Position numbers and translations under genes: made by a program
Source of the DNA: Pseudolabrys taiwanensis
Lineage (GTDB): Bacteria > Pseudomonadota > Alphaproteobacteria > Rhizobiales > Xanthobacteraceae
Assembly: GCF_003367395.1 (NCBI RefSeq)
Contig: NZ_CP031417.1
Span: 1,736,001-1,800,000, forward strand
Direction of reading: 5' to 3'
Length of the DNA stretch: 64,000 bases
Part shown: piece by piece, positions 8,566 through 16,378 of the stretch
Layout: the number at the start of each line of letters is the position of its first letter
Position numbering within the stretch: the stretch's first letter is position 1
Notes under the pieces: model-generated
What the model was told of the DNA's origin: nothing
Seen by the model: the letters and a program-made list of their open reading frames with translations, nothing else
Database searches by the model: none

Positions 8566-9084
8566 TTATTCCGATTTCTCGGACTTCGATGCGTCAGCCG
8601 GTTTCGCTTCGCTCGGCTTGGAGTCGCCTTTCGATTCCGCCGGTTTGCGAGAGGATGTTTTGCTCTCCGATGGTTTCGTTTCGGAAGATTTTTTCTCCGA
8701 AGCGTTCTCGGAGCTGCCCTCACCGCGTTTGGCTTCGGGCTTCTTCGCCGCCGGCTTGCCGCTTCCGTCACCGCGCACTGCTCGCTTGGACGGTGCGTTT
8801 CGCTGTGCGGGCCCTGCGGCCTTGTCCACCGACTGAAGATAGGCCGCGATGACCGCCGCCGATTCTTTGCTCGCCGTGTAATGTTCCCGCAGGAAACTCT
8901 GCACCCCGAGCAGACCGCCCGCTTTGGCGAGACCTTCCGGCGATTTGTGACAGATCGCACAGTTGGACGCGAACAACTGCGCGCCCGACTTGCCCTGATC
9001 GAGGTTATCCTGTGCATTGGCGCTATTCGCCAATAACAGCAGCCCCAAGCCAAACGTTAGTCGAATTCCGTTCTGTAAGCTCAT
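8566..9084 (-). CDS. Secreted c-type cytochrome with charged low-complexity tail
   Basis: A 172-residue exported protein. A signal peptide ending around ANSANAQ is followed by a small cytochrome c domain with the heme motif CAICH and the helix GVQSFLREHYTASKESAAVI. After residue 90 the protein becomes a long Lys/Ser/Glu/Pro-rich tail (repeats of the type KPSEAK, SKTSSRKPAESK). No methionine follows the heme motif within the domain, so the usual Met axial ligand is absent and His in REHYT is a possible substitute. I choose the second of two adjacent ATGs, six bases after GAGG. No oxidase or reductase gene is adjacent, so its electron partner is unknown. Confidence 0.75.
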   Translation of the reverse strand: MSLQNGIRLTFGLGLLLLANSANAQDNLDQGKSGAQLFASNCAICHKSPEGLAKAGGLLGVQSFLREHYTASKESAAVIAAYLQSVDKAAGPAQRNAPSKRAVRGDGSGKPAAKKPEAKRGEGSSENASEKKSSETKPSESKTSSRKPAESKGDSKPSEAKPADASKSEKSE

Positions 9085-9143
9085 CATATTCCTCGACCTT
9101 TGGACTTCACGTTTGCCGCCCCGATAAACACAGGTACTTACTG

Positions 9144-9149
9144 TATAAT
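9144..9149 (+). promoter_or_regulatory. Candidate -10 element upstream of cfa
   Basis: A perfect TATAAT lies in ACTGTATAATAG, 175 bases before cfa, with no good -35 at the expected distance (positions 9121-9126 read CCGATA). If used, it would give cfa a leader of about 165 bases; long regulated cfa leaders are known in enterobacteria. The remaining bases between the cytochrome gene and cfa show no gene. Confidence 0.3.
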
Positions 9150-9323
9150 AGACATTAATGACCCGCAGACCAGAATTGCATGCGACGTCCCCAATTGTGG
9201 CATTGCGGCGGCCTAAAAAGCGCGATTAAATCCCTACAATCGAACGTTTAGGCACCGGTGACGTTAGCCGTCGGAGTTACCCTCCTCGTATAGCGCCCGG
9301 ATTGTGATTGATGGAGGCGGCCG

Positions 9324-10574
9324 ATGGACCGGTTGCTCCAAATTCTGTTGAGAACCTTCCTCCGTCGGGGGAGCTTCAAACTCACCACATCGAGCGGCCA
9401 AAGTTTTACCTTTGGCGATGGCACCGGCAAGCCAGTCGCCGTGCGTCTCACAAATCGTGCGGCCGAATGGGGCTTGATCACGGATCCGGAGCTCAAGCTC
9501 GGCGAAGCCTATATGGACGGCACGTTTGTCGTCGAAGAAGGCACGATCGCCGAGGTGCTTGAGATTGCGCTCGGCCAGCAGGCGGAGCTGCCGCAATGGT
9601 CGCGACCGCAGTTCCTGCTGCGCTATCTCGGCCGGCGCCTGGCGCAGTTCAATCCGCGCAAGCGCGCGAGAGAGAATGTCGCGCACCATTACGATCTCGA
9701 TGGCCGTCTCTACTCTCTCTTCCTGGACGCCGATCGGCAATATAGCTGCGCCTATTTCGAGACGCCGGATGCAACGCTCGACGATGCCCAGCTTGCCAAG
9801 AAGCGCCACCTCGCAGCCAAGCTGCTGATCGAGCCGGGTCAACGCATCCTCGACATCGGCTGCGGCTGGGGCGGCCTGGGGCTTTATCTCGCCGAGATCT
9901 CCGGCGCCGATGTGACCGGCGTCACGCTCTCGCAGGAACAGCATGGCATCGCCAATGCCCGCGCCGCCGAAAAGGGGCTGACGAGCCGCGCCCGGTTCAA
10001 CCTCCAGGATTACCGCGACGTCCCCGGCCCGTTCGACCGCATCGTGTCGGTCGGCATGTTCGAGCATGTCGGTGTCGGCCATTACGACGAGTTCTTCAGG
10101 AAAGCGGCCAAGCTCCTGAAGGATGACGGCGTCATGGTGCTGCATTCGATCGGCCGCTCGGAGCGCCCGGGCATCACCAATCCGTGGATCGCCAAGTACA
10201 TCTTCCCCGGCGGCTACATTCCGTCGGTGTCGGAAGTGCTGCCCGCGATCGAGCGCGCCGGCCTGCTCGTCTGCGACATCGAAATCCTGCGCCTGCATTA
10301 CGCGGAGACGCTGAAGGCATGGCGCGAGCGCTTCCTCGCGCACCGCGAGGAAGTCGAGCGCATCTACGACCAGCGCTTCGTGCGCATGTGGGAGTTCTAT
10401 CTGGCGGCGTCGGAAATGTCGTTCCGCAAGCAGAACATGATGAACTTCCAGATCCAGCTCACCAAGAAGCAAGGCATCGTGCCGATGACGCGCGACTACA
10501 TCATGCGCGAAGAGCAACGCCTGCGCGGGGTCGAGGGCAAGACCAGGCCGCCCCTAAGGCTGGCGGGGGAATAA
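9324..10574 (+). CDS. cfa: Cyclopropane-fatty-acyl-phospholipid synthase
   Basis: Methylates the double bond of membrane phospholipid acyl chains with S-adenosylmethionine to form cyclopropane fatty acids. The 416-residue protein has an N-terminal lipid-binding region, ENVAHHYDLDGRLYSLFLD near 117-135, the SAM motif LDIGCGWGG at about 176-184, and the family signature VGMFEHVGVGHYDEFF. YFPGGYIPS-type sequence (here IFPGGYIPSVSE) is also present. The ATG follows GGAGGCGGCCG. A strong terminator ends the transcript 36 bases after the stop, before dnaB. Alphaproteobacteria often carry more than one Cfa-like enzyme; this is a full-length canonical form. Confidence 0.95.
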   Translation: MDRLLQILLRTFLRRGSFKLTTSSGQSFTFGDGTGKPVAVRLTNRAAEWGLITDPELKLGEAYMDGTFVVEEGTIAEVLEIALGQQAELPQWSRPQFLLRYLGRRLAQFNPRKRARENVAHHYDLDGRLYSLFLDADRQYSCAYFETPDATLDDAQLAKKRHLAAKLLIEPGQRILDIGCGWGGLGLYLAEISGADVTGVTLSQEQHGIANARAAEKGLTSRARFNLQDYRDVPGPFDRIVSVGMFEHVGVGHYDEFFRKAAKLLKDDGVMVLHSIGRSERPGITNPWIAKYIFPGGYIPSVSEVLPAIERAGLLVCDIEILRLHYAETLKAWRERFLAHREEVERIYDQRFVRMWEFYLAASEMSFRKQNMMNFQIQLTKKQGIVPMTRDYIMREEQRLRGVEGKTRPPLRLAGE

Positions 10575-10609
10575 TCACACCCGCTATTAGCGCACGGCAC
10601 CCACGTCAA

Positions 10610-10646
10610 GCCTTCACGCTCAAGCAGCGTGAAGGCATTTTTTTTT
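10610..10646 (+). terminator. Rho-independent terminator after cfa
   Basis: Perfect 11-base stem GCCTTCACGCT / AGCGTGAAGGC with a CAAGC loop and a tract of nine T after one A. It separates cfa from dnaB. Confidence 0.93.
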
Positions 10647-10764
10647 CGGTGGTCAGGATTGTGGACAGCGGGCGATGCCGTCGATCGACGGTCGCTCTCC
10701 GAGAGCAATGGTGTAAGCAAGGGCTCCACCAAAGTTTCGTCAAAATGGCGGAACAAGGATTTCC

Positions 10765-12267
10765 ATGGCCCCTCTCGAATCAGTCGCACGCAAGCAGCTC
10801 GACGCTTCTGCACCGCAATATCGTTCTGCCCCGCACAACATCGAGGCCGAGCAGGCCCTGCTGGGCGCCATCCTCGTCAATAACGAGGCCTTCTACCGGG
10901 TATCGGACTTTCTGAACCCGGAACATTTCTTCGAGCCGATCCATCAGAAGCTCTACACCCTCACGCGCGACCTGATCCGCGCCGGCAAGATCGCGACGCC
11001 GGTCACGCTCAAGACCTTCCTCGACGCCAGCGTCGACATCGGCGGGCTGACGGTGAGCCAATATCTCGCCCGCCTCGCCGCCGAAGCCACCACGATCATC
11101 AACGCCGAGGACTACGGGCGCACCGTCTACGACCTGTTCATCCGCCGCTCGCTGATCCAGGTCGGCGAAGACATGGTCAACGTCGCCTATGACGCGCCGG
11201 TCGACTTCTCGCCGCGCCACCAGATCGAAGACGCCGAAAAGAAGCTGTTCGACCTCGCCGAGACCGGCCGCTACGACGGCGGCTTCCAGCGTTTCGGCCA
11301 GGCTCTCACCACCGCCATCGACATGGCCGCCGCCGCCTTCCAGCGCGACGGCAAATTGTCGGGCGTCGCCACCGGTCTCGACGATCTCGACCGCATGATG
11401 GGCGGCTTGCAGAAGTCGGACTTGATCATCGTCGCCGGCCGTCCCGGCATGGGCAAGACCGCGCTCGCCACCAACATCGCCTACAACGTCGCCAAAGCGT
11501 GGCGCGGCGAGGTCAAGCCCGACGGCCACATGGAAACGGTCAACGGCGGCGTCGTCGGCTTCTTCTCGCTCGAAATGTCGGCCGAGCAGCTCGCCACCCG
11601 TATCATCGCCGAACAGACGGGCATCCCGTCCAACCAGATCCGCCGCGGCGGCATCAGCGAAGCCGAATTCGAGAAGATCAAGGACTACTCGATCGAGTTG
11701 CAGAACGTGCCGCTCTACGTCGATGAGACGGGCGGCATCTCGATCGCGCAGCTCGCGGCGCGTGCGCGGCGCTTGAAGCGCCAGCGCGGCCTCGACTTCC
11801 TGGTGATCGACTACCTTCAGCTTTTGACCGGCTCGAACAAGCGTTCATCGGAAAACCGCGTGCAGGAAATCACCGAAATCACCACGCGGCTCAAGGCGCT
11901 GGCGAAGGAGCTGCAGGTGCCGGTGATGGCGCTGTCGCAGCTGTCGCGTCAGGTGGAAAGCCGCGATGACAAGCGGCCGCAGCTTTCGGACTTGCGTGAA
12001 TCGGGTTCGATCGAACAGGACGCCGACGTCGTGATGTTCGTCTACCGCGAAGAATACTACCACAACATGCGCAAGCCGTCGGAGGCGGCGCGTGAGAAGT
12101 TCGCGGAGTGGCTGGCGGAAGCGGACAAAGTGCACGGCACCGCCGAAGTCATCATCGGCAAGCAGCGTCACGGCCCGACCGGCACGGTCGAGCTGGCCTT
12201 CGACGGCTCGGTCACGCGCTTCTCGTCGCTCGCGCGCGCCGATCACCTGCCCGACCATCACATGTAA
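10765..12267 (+). CDS. dnaB: Replicative DNA helicase
   Basis: Hexameric 5'-3' helicase that unwinds DNA at the replication fork. The 500-residue protein has the N-terminal primase-interacting domain (APHNIEAEQALLGAIL, from about 22), a linker, and the RecA-like motor with Walker A GRPGMGKTA at 225-233 and FLVIDYLQLL as Walker B. SQLSRQVE, LRESGSIEQDAD and GPTGTVELAFD are further family motifs. An insertion of about 20 residues follows Walker A (around 246-262, containing GEVKPDGH), which I recall from other alphaproteobacteria. AAGGA precedes the ATG. It is convergent with the cyclase gene downstream. Confidence 0.97.
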   Translation: MAPLESVARKQLDASAPQYRSAPHNIEAEQALLGAILVNNEAFYRVSDFLNPEHFFEPIHQKLYTLTRDLIRAGKIATPVTLKTFLDASVDIGGLTVSQYLARLAAEATTIINAEDYGRTVYDLFIRRSLIQVGEDMVNVAYDAPVDFSPRHQIEDAEKKLFDLAETGRYDGGFQRFGQALTTAIDMAAAAFQRDGKLSGVATGLDDLDRMMGGLQKSDLIIVAGRPGMGKTALATNIAYNVAKAWRGEVKPDGHMETVNGGVVGFFSLEMSAEQLATRIIAEQTGIPSNQIRRGGISEAEFEKIKDYSIELQNVPLYVDETGGISIAQLAARARRLKRQRGLDFLVIDYLQLLTGSNKRSSENRVQEITEITTRLKALAKELQVPVMALSQLSRQVESRDDKRPQLSDLRESGSIEQDADVVMFVYREEYYHNMRKPSEAAREKFAEWLAEADKVHGTAEVIIGKQRHGPTGTVELAFDGSVTRFSSLARADHLPDHHM

Positions 12268-12271
12268 GGGC

Positions 12272-12297
12272 TGGCCGCCGTGAGATTCCGGCGGCCA
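12272..12297. terminator. Hairpin between convergent dnaB and cyclase genes
   Basis: Nine-base stem TGGCCGCCG / CGGCGGCCA with loop TGAGATTC in the 37-base gap between the two convergent stops. There is no T-tract on either strand, so it is a plausible but weak bidirectional terminator. Confidence 0.5.
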
Positions 12298-12304
12298 CAG
12301 CCGA

Positions 12305-13093
12305 TCACTCGTCGAAGATCGCGACCGCGCGCGTCCAGCCGGCCGAAGCACCACGGATTTTCACCGGGAAGCACGACACGGTGAAGCCTGTCGCAGGCAA
12401 GGCTTCGAGGCCGTGCAGCTTCTCGATGTGGCAGTAACCGATATCGCGCCCGGCTTTGTGCCCTTCCCAGATCAGCTTGGCATCCTTGGTCTCCGCATAA
12501 CGCGCGCGGGTCGCGCTAAACGGCGCGTCCCAGCTCCAACCGTCGATGCCGGTCACGCGCACGCCGCGTTCGAGTAAGTAGAGCGTCGCCTCGCGGCCCA
12601 TGCCGCAGCCACTGTCGACGTAATCGGCGTGGCCGTAGCGGGCGGCCGCGGCGGTGTTGACCAGTACGATATCGAGCGGTGCAAGCGTGTGGCCGATACG
12701 CGCAAGCTCGGCTTCGACGTCGGCGGCGGTTGCCACGTAGCCGGCCGGGAAATGACGGAAGTCGAGCTTCACGCCGGGCTTGAAGCACCAGTCGAGCGGC
12801 ACCTGATCGATCGTCATGGCCGGTTTGGGCGCGCCCAGCGCGTGATCCATGGTCGGGTGGAAATGATACGGCGCGTCGAGATGCGTGCCGTTATGCGTGC
12901 TGATCTCGACCAGTTCGACGGCCCAGGCCGCGCCATCGGGCAAATCCTCGCGCGTCAGACCGGGAAAAAAGCTGCCGATGCGATCGAAGGTTTCGGTGTG
13001 ATTGAAGTAGCGCAGCTTCGGACGTGCGAGCGGCGGATCGCTCGGCACATCGTTCTCGAGCGGCATCGAAATATCGACGATGCGTTGGACCAT
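12305..13093 (-). CDS. Cyclase family (kynurenine formamidase-like) hydrolase
   Basis: A 262-residue metal-dependent hydrolase of the cyclase/KynB-like fold. The signature H-x-G-T-H-x-D-x-P-x-H is complete: His67, Gly69, Thr70, His71, Asp73, Pro75 and His77 in THNGTHLDAPYH. GIDGWSWDAPF and IEKLHGLEALP match related cyclase proteins. Family members open or close amide, lactone or ring substrates, and the substrate cannot be read here. The ATG chosen follows AAGGAGAA; an open frame upstream runs into the TetR gene and is not used. It is 20 bases after the TetR gene, and TetR in turn follows fahA, so the three form one minus-strand unit. Confidence 0.85.
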   Translation of the reverse strand: MVQRIVDISMPLENDVPSDPPLARPKLRYFNHTETFDRIGSFFPGLTREDLPDGAAWAVELVEISTHNGTHLDAPYHFHPTMDHALGAPKPAMTIDQVPLDWCFKPGVKLDFRHFPAGYVATAADVEAELARIGHTLAPLDIVLVNTAAAARYGHADYVDSGCGMGREATLYLLERGVRVTGIDGWSWDAPFSATRARYAETKDAKLIWEGHKAGRDIGYCHIEKLHGLEALPATGFTVSCFPVKIRGASAGWTRAVAIFDE

Positions 13094-13113
13094 GACGTTT
13101 CTCCTTGCTCGGG

Positions 13114-13815
13114 TCAGGACGCGGCCATGCCGGCGATCAGGAAGCGGACCAGTTCGCCCGCAAGCACGGCTCGATCGGCCGTATCGGCCGCCCCACCGGT
13201 CAGGCGGGCCAGCCGGTTGTCGCCGCCTTGGTCCGTTACCGTCACGATGACGGCCCCCACCATGAACATGTAGCGCCAGGCGAGTATCGCCCTGTCGATG
13301 CCGGGGCAAGCGAGCGCCAGCGCATCGATGAAGCGCGCCGCCATCGGGTCGAAATGCGTGCGCACGACGGCGTGCGTTACCGGCGTCGGTTCGACACGAT
13401 GCTGCAGCACGAGCTTGGCGAAGAGCGCGCTGTTCTCTTCCGGACGCGGATCGACATAGACCCGCACGAAGCACGCGACCACGTCGCTCAATTGCGGCGG
13501 CTTGGCGCGGGCGGCCGCCTCCGCGAGCAGTGTCTCGAGTTCGGCCACGCGGCGGGCGTTGATCCCCTGCGACAGCCGCTCGAACACGGCCAGGATCAAT
13601 TCCTCCTTCGAACCGAAGTGATAGTTCACCGCGGCGATATTGACGCCCGCCCGCTCGGTGATCGTCCGTAACGTCGGCTTCGACAACCCCTGCTCGGCAA
13701 ACAGCATCTCGGCGGCCGCCAGAATTCGCCCAACGGTCGTGTCCTCTGCCATCTGCTCCACGGTCGTGCCGCGGGCGGGCGAAACGGCGCGACGTTTATG
13801 CGAGGACGAAGACAT
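13114..13815 (-). CDS. TetR family transcriptional regulator
   Basis: A 233-residue repressor-type protein. The DNA-binding helix-turn-helix is at about residues 25-70 (VGRILAAAEMLFAEQGL, then TLRTITERAGVNIAAVNYHFGS). The C-terminal ligand-binding region contains QLSDVVACFVRVYVDPRPEEN and resembles the TetR_C/CecR-like group. The start MSSSSHKRRAV was chosen over an upstream frame that overlaps fahA. It sits 14 bases after fahA and 20 before the cyclase gene, so it probably controls its own operon and the divergent Bug receptor gene at 15280. Ligand unknown. Confidence 0.85.
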   Translation of the reverse strand: MSSSSHKRRAVSPARGTTVEQMAEDTTVGRILAAAEMLFAEQGLSKPTLRTITERAGVNIAAVNYHFGSKEELILAVFERLSQGINARRVAELETLLAEAAARAKPPQLSDVVACFVRVYVDPRPEENSALFAKLVLQHRVEPTPVTHAVVRTHFDPMAARFIDALALACPGIDRAILAWRYMFMVGAVIVTVTDQGGDNRLARLTGGAADTADRAVLAGELVRFLIAGMAAS

Positions 13816-13829
13816 GGTCGGATGTCCTG

Positions 13830-15149
13830 TCAGCCGAGCGGCGGCACAATGCGTCCACGACATTCGCCGAAGCCGATCGCGCGATGGACGCCATCCGCGC
13901 ACCATCCCGTCAGCACCACTTCGTCTCCGTCTTGCAGATAAACGCGACTCTCGCCGGCGGACAATTCAACCGGCTTGCGACCGCCTTCGGTGATTTCGAG
14001 AAGACACGCCGCGCTTGTCGTCTCGGGGCCGGAGACGGTGCCGGTGCCGATGAGGTCGCCGATGCGCAGGTTGCAGCCGTTGCCGGTGTGATGGGCAAGC
14101 ATCTGCCCGAACGACCAGTAAAGTGAGCGCAAGTCGGTCGTGGTTACCGTAGCGTCGGAGACGCCTCGGTCTCGCATCGCCGATGTGCCGATGCGCGCCT
14201 CGAGCGCGAGCGCGATGCCGGCGCACGCGGCCGCGTCTCCTTGGTCGAGATACGCGGGCGGTCTCGGCGCCCCGGTCTCACGCGGCGCAAGCGCGGTGCG
14301 GAAGGGGGCGAGTGCCGCCATCGTGACGATCCAGGGGGAGATCGTGGTGGCGAAGCTCTTGCCGAGAAACGGCCCGAGCGGCATCGCCTCGTAGGCCTGG
14401 ATGTCGCGCGCCGACCAATCGTTCATGAGGACGAGGCCGAACAGATGCTGCTCCGCCTGCGCGATCGGCACCGGCTCGCCAAGCGCATTGCCGACGCCGA
14501 CAATGGCTGCGACTTCGAGTTCGAAATCCAACCGCTGCGTCGGCGCAAAGATCGGCTCGTTCGCGCCGGGCGGTACGAACTGGCCGCGTGGCCGCCGCAC
14601 CGATGTGCCCGAGACGACGATGGAAGATGCGCGGCCGTGATAGCCGATCGGCAGCCAATGGAAATTCGGCCGCACATCGGTATCGCCGCGGATGATGCGC
14701 GAGGTGCGCCGCGCGTGATGGATCGAAGCGAAGAAATCCGTGTAGTCGCCGATGGCCGTCGGCACGGCCATCTCCGCCTTCGCCGCCTCGACCAGCACCC
14801 TGTCCGCCTCGGCGGCAAGCGTGGCGCCCGTGCGCAGCCCTTCCGAAATAGCGACGCGCAACGCCTGCCAGGCCGCGGGCCCGAGCGCCAGAAGGCCATT
14901 GAGGCTTGGCGCCGCGCAGGCTTCGGCGGCGGCGCGCGCCGACCCCTGCAAATGGTGCGCGACGGCCGGCAGGTCGACGATGCGATCGCCGATGGCGACA
15001 CCGCCGCGCCAGGGCTCGGCAGAGCCGCGGCGGCGAAACACGCCGAACGGCAGGTTCTGGATCGGAAACGGCGTTTGCGGATCGTTCGCCGAGGTCACCC
15101 AGCTCGTCAAAGCGGGATCGTGGGTGTGGTCGAGGCCGTCGAAGGTCAT
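13830..15149 (-). CDS. fahA: Fumarylacetoacetase
   Basis: Hydrolyses fumarylacetoacetate to fumarate and acetoacetate, the last step of tyrosine/homogentisate breakdown. At 439 residues it is the full two-domain family length. Metal ligands by comparison with the mouse enzyme are Asp135 (GDYTDFFASIHHA), Glu210 and Glu212 (DFELEVAAIVG) and Asp244 (LMNDWSARDIQ), and the substrate-binding GNGCNLRIGDLIGTGTVSGP is present. Homogentisate dioxygenase is not adjacent; the partners are TetR and a cyclase, so the unit may serve another aromatic route ending in fumarylacetoacetate. It is divergent from a Bug receptor with a 130-base intergenic region. Confidence 0.9.
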   Translation of the reverse strand: MTFDGLDHTHDPALTSWVTSANDPQTPFPIQNLPFGVFRRRGSAEPWRGGVAIGDRIVDLPAVAHHLQGSARAAAEACAAPSLNGLLALGPAAWQALRVAISEGLRTGATLAAEADRVLVEAAKAEMAVPTAIGDYTDFFASIHHARRTSRIIRGDTDVRPNFHWLPIGYHGRASSIVVSGTSVRRPRGQFVPPGANEPIFAPTQRLDFELEVAAIVGVGNALGEPVPIAQAEQHLFGLVLMNDWSARDIQAYEAMPLGPFLGKSFATTISPWIVTMAALAPFRTALAPRETGAPRPPAYLDQGDAAACAGIALALEARIGTSAMRDRGVSDATVTTTDLRSLYWSFGQMLAHHTGNGCNLRIGDLIGTGTVSGPETTSAACLLEITEGGRKPVELSAGESRVYLQDGDEVVLTGWCADGVHRAIGFGECRGRIVPPLG

Positions 15150-15180
15150 GGGGCAAATCTCGTGTGAGCGAGGCGCGCGC

Positions 15181-15238
15181 TTGACCTCTTTATGCCGCCT
15201 CGTTACGAGTCAAACAAACATTTTAAGTGCTCGTTTGA
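15181..15238 (+). promoter_or_regulatory. Divergent regulatory region between fahA and Bug receptor gene
   Basis: A plus-strand TTGACC (15181-15186) lies 17 bases before TACGAG (15204-15209), a possible promoter for the receptor gene. Just downstream is an inverted repeat, TCAAAC (15210-15215) with GTTTGA (15233-15238), around ACTTAAAA-type AT-rich sequence. It is the best candidate for the TetR operator of this cluster. The binding assignment is inference. Confidence 0.4.
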
Positions 15239-15279
15239 ATAATTGGCGAAGAAAATCGCCGCATGAAGGGGGAAGACCC

Positions 15280-16227
15280 ATGGGACGGAAGACTCTGCTC
15301 GCTGCTTGCCTCGCCTTGGCGGCATCTTCGGCGGCGGCGCAGGATTGGCCGACACGGCCGATTGAAATGATCCTGCCCTTCGCGGCGGGCGGCGGCGTCG
15401 ACTCCGTCGGCCGCGCGGTCGCCGCCTCGATGTCGGAGCAACTCGGCAAGCAGGTGGTGGTGGTCAACCGAGTCGGTGCCGGCGGCACGCTCGGCTTCTC
15501 CAATCTCGCGGCGGCGGCTCCCGACGGCTATACGCTCGGCTTCGGCCCGACGACGCCGATCGCCAACGCGCCGTACCTCGTCAAAGGCGTGCGCTACAAC
15601 GTCGATTCATTCGACTACATCTGCCAGGTATTCGAGAATCCATTCTCGATCGCGGTGCGCCAGGACTCGCCGTACAAATCGATCGCCGATCTGATCGCCG
15701 CGGCTAAGCGCACGCCAAACAAGCTGACTTACGGCCATGCTGGTCTCGGCTCGATCCCGCATTTATCGGTAGAGAACGCCGCGTCCGCGCTCGGCTTCCA
15801 GGCGGTGCAGGTACCGTTCCGTGGTGACGGCGATCTCCTGCCCGTGCTGATGAAAGGCGATCTCGACTTCGGCGCGCCCGCGATCTCCTCGATCGTTGGC
15901 CGCGATCTGCGCGTGCTGGTCGTGTTCTCCGATAAGCGCCATCCCGCCTTCCCCGACGCGCCGACGGCCAAGGAGATCGGCATTGCGACCTCGGTGCCGC
16001 CCGGACAGAACGGCGTTTTCGCGCCGAAGGGATTGCCCGAACCGATCCGTCAGCGCCTGGAGAAGGCATGCCAGACGGCGGTCGACAGCCCCGCCGTCCA
16101 TAAGATCGCCGGCAGCACCGGCGCGATCGTGCAGTTCGTACCGGGCCAAGTCTTCCACGATGCAACGGCCGCCGACTACAAGTTCAAGGGCGAATTGATC
16201 CGCCGGTTGAATTTGGGCGAACCCTGA
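15280..16227 (+). CDS. Bug-family tripartite tricarboxylate transporter substrate-binding protein
   Basis: Periplasmic solute receptor of the TctC/Bug family, 315 residues, with a signal peptide cut near SSAAAQ-DWP. The mature start DWPTRPIEMILPFAAGGGVD is characteristic of Bug proteins, as is PGKL-type sequence near AAKRTPNKLTYGHAG and a late VPPGQNGVFAPKGLP segment. AAGGGGGAAG lies five bases before the ATG. No TctA or TctB membrane subunit is nearby, so it is an orphan receptor, a common situation in Bug-rich genomes. Being divergent from fahA-TetR-cyclase, it probably binds a compound feeding that pathway. Confidence 0.9.
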   Translation: MGRKTLLAACLALAASSAAAQDWPTRPIEMILPFAAGGGVDSVGRAVAASMSEQLGKQVVVVNRVGAGGTLGFSNLAAAAPDGYTLGFGPTTPIANAPYLVKGVRYNVDSFDYICQVFENPFSIAVRQDSPYKSIADLIAAAKRTPNKLTYGHAGLGSIPHLSVENAASALGFQAVQVPFRGDGDLLPVLMKGDLDFGAPAISSIVGRDLRVLVVFSDKRHPAFPDAPTAKEIGIATSVPPGQNGVFAPKGLPEPIRQRLEKACQTAVDSPAVHKIAGSTGAIVQFVPGQVFHDATAADYKFKGELIRRLNLGEP

Positions 16228-16247
16228 CCGTCTTTGTGCCGGTGTCA

Positions 16248-16281
16248 GGCGCCGTCGCCGGTCGCATGCGGCGGCGGTGCC
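16248..16281 (+). terminator. Hairpin between Bug receptor gene and alr
   Basis: Stem GGCGCCGTCGCCG pairs with CGGCGGCGGTGCC over 13 positions with two wobble pairs and an eight-base loop, starting 20 bases after the receptor stop. There is no T-tract, so function as a terminator is uncertain. Confidence 0.35.
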
Positions 16282-16378
16282 TGCTGCATTGGGGGCGTGA
16301 AAGGACTAGACTCGAAAACGATTTGCTTCGTTCGCGCCTGTCCTTAAAAGCACCCCAAAGCGCAGCCAAAGCCGGGCC

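Noticed and set aside
14752..15279. N-terminal extension of the Bug receptor frame by about 175 residues
   Set aside because: The extension crosses the divergent fahA gene; the ATG at 15280 has a good ribosome site and begins a proper signal peptide.
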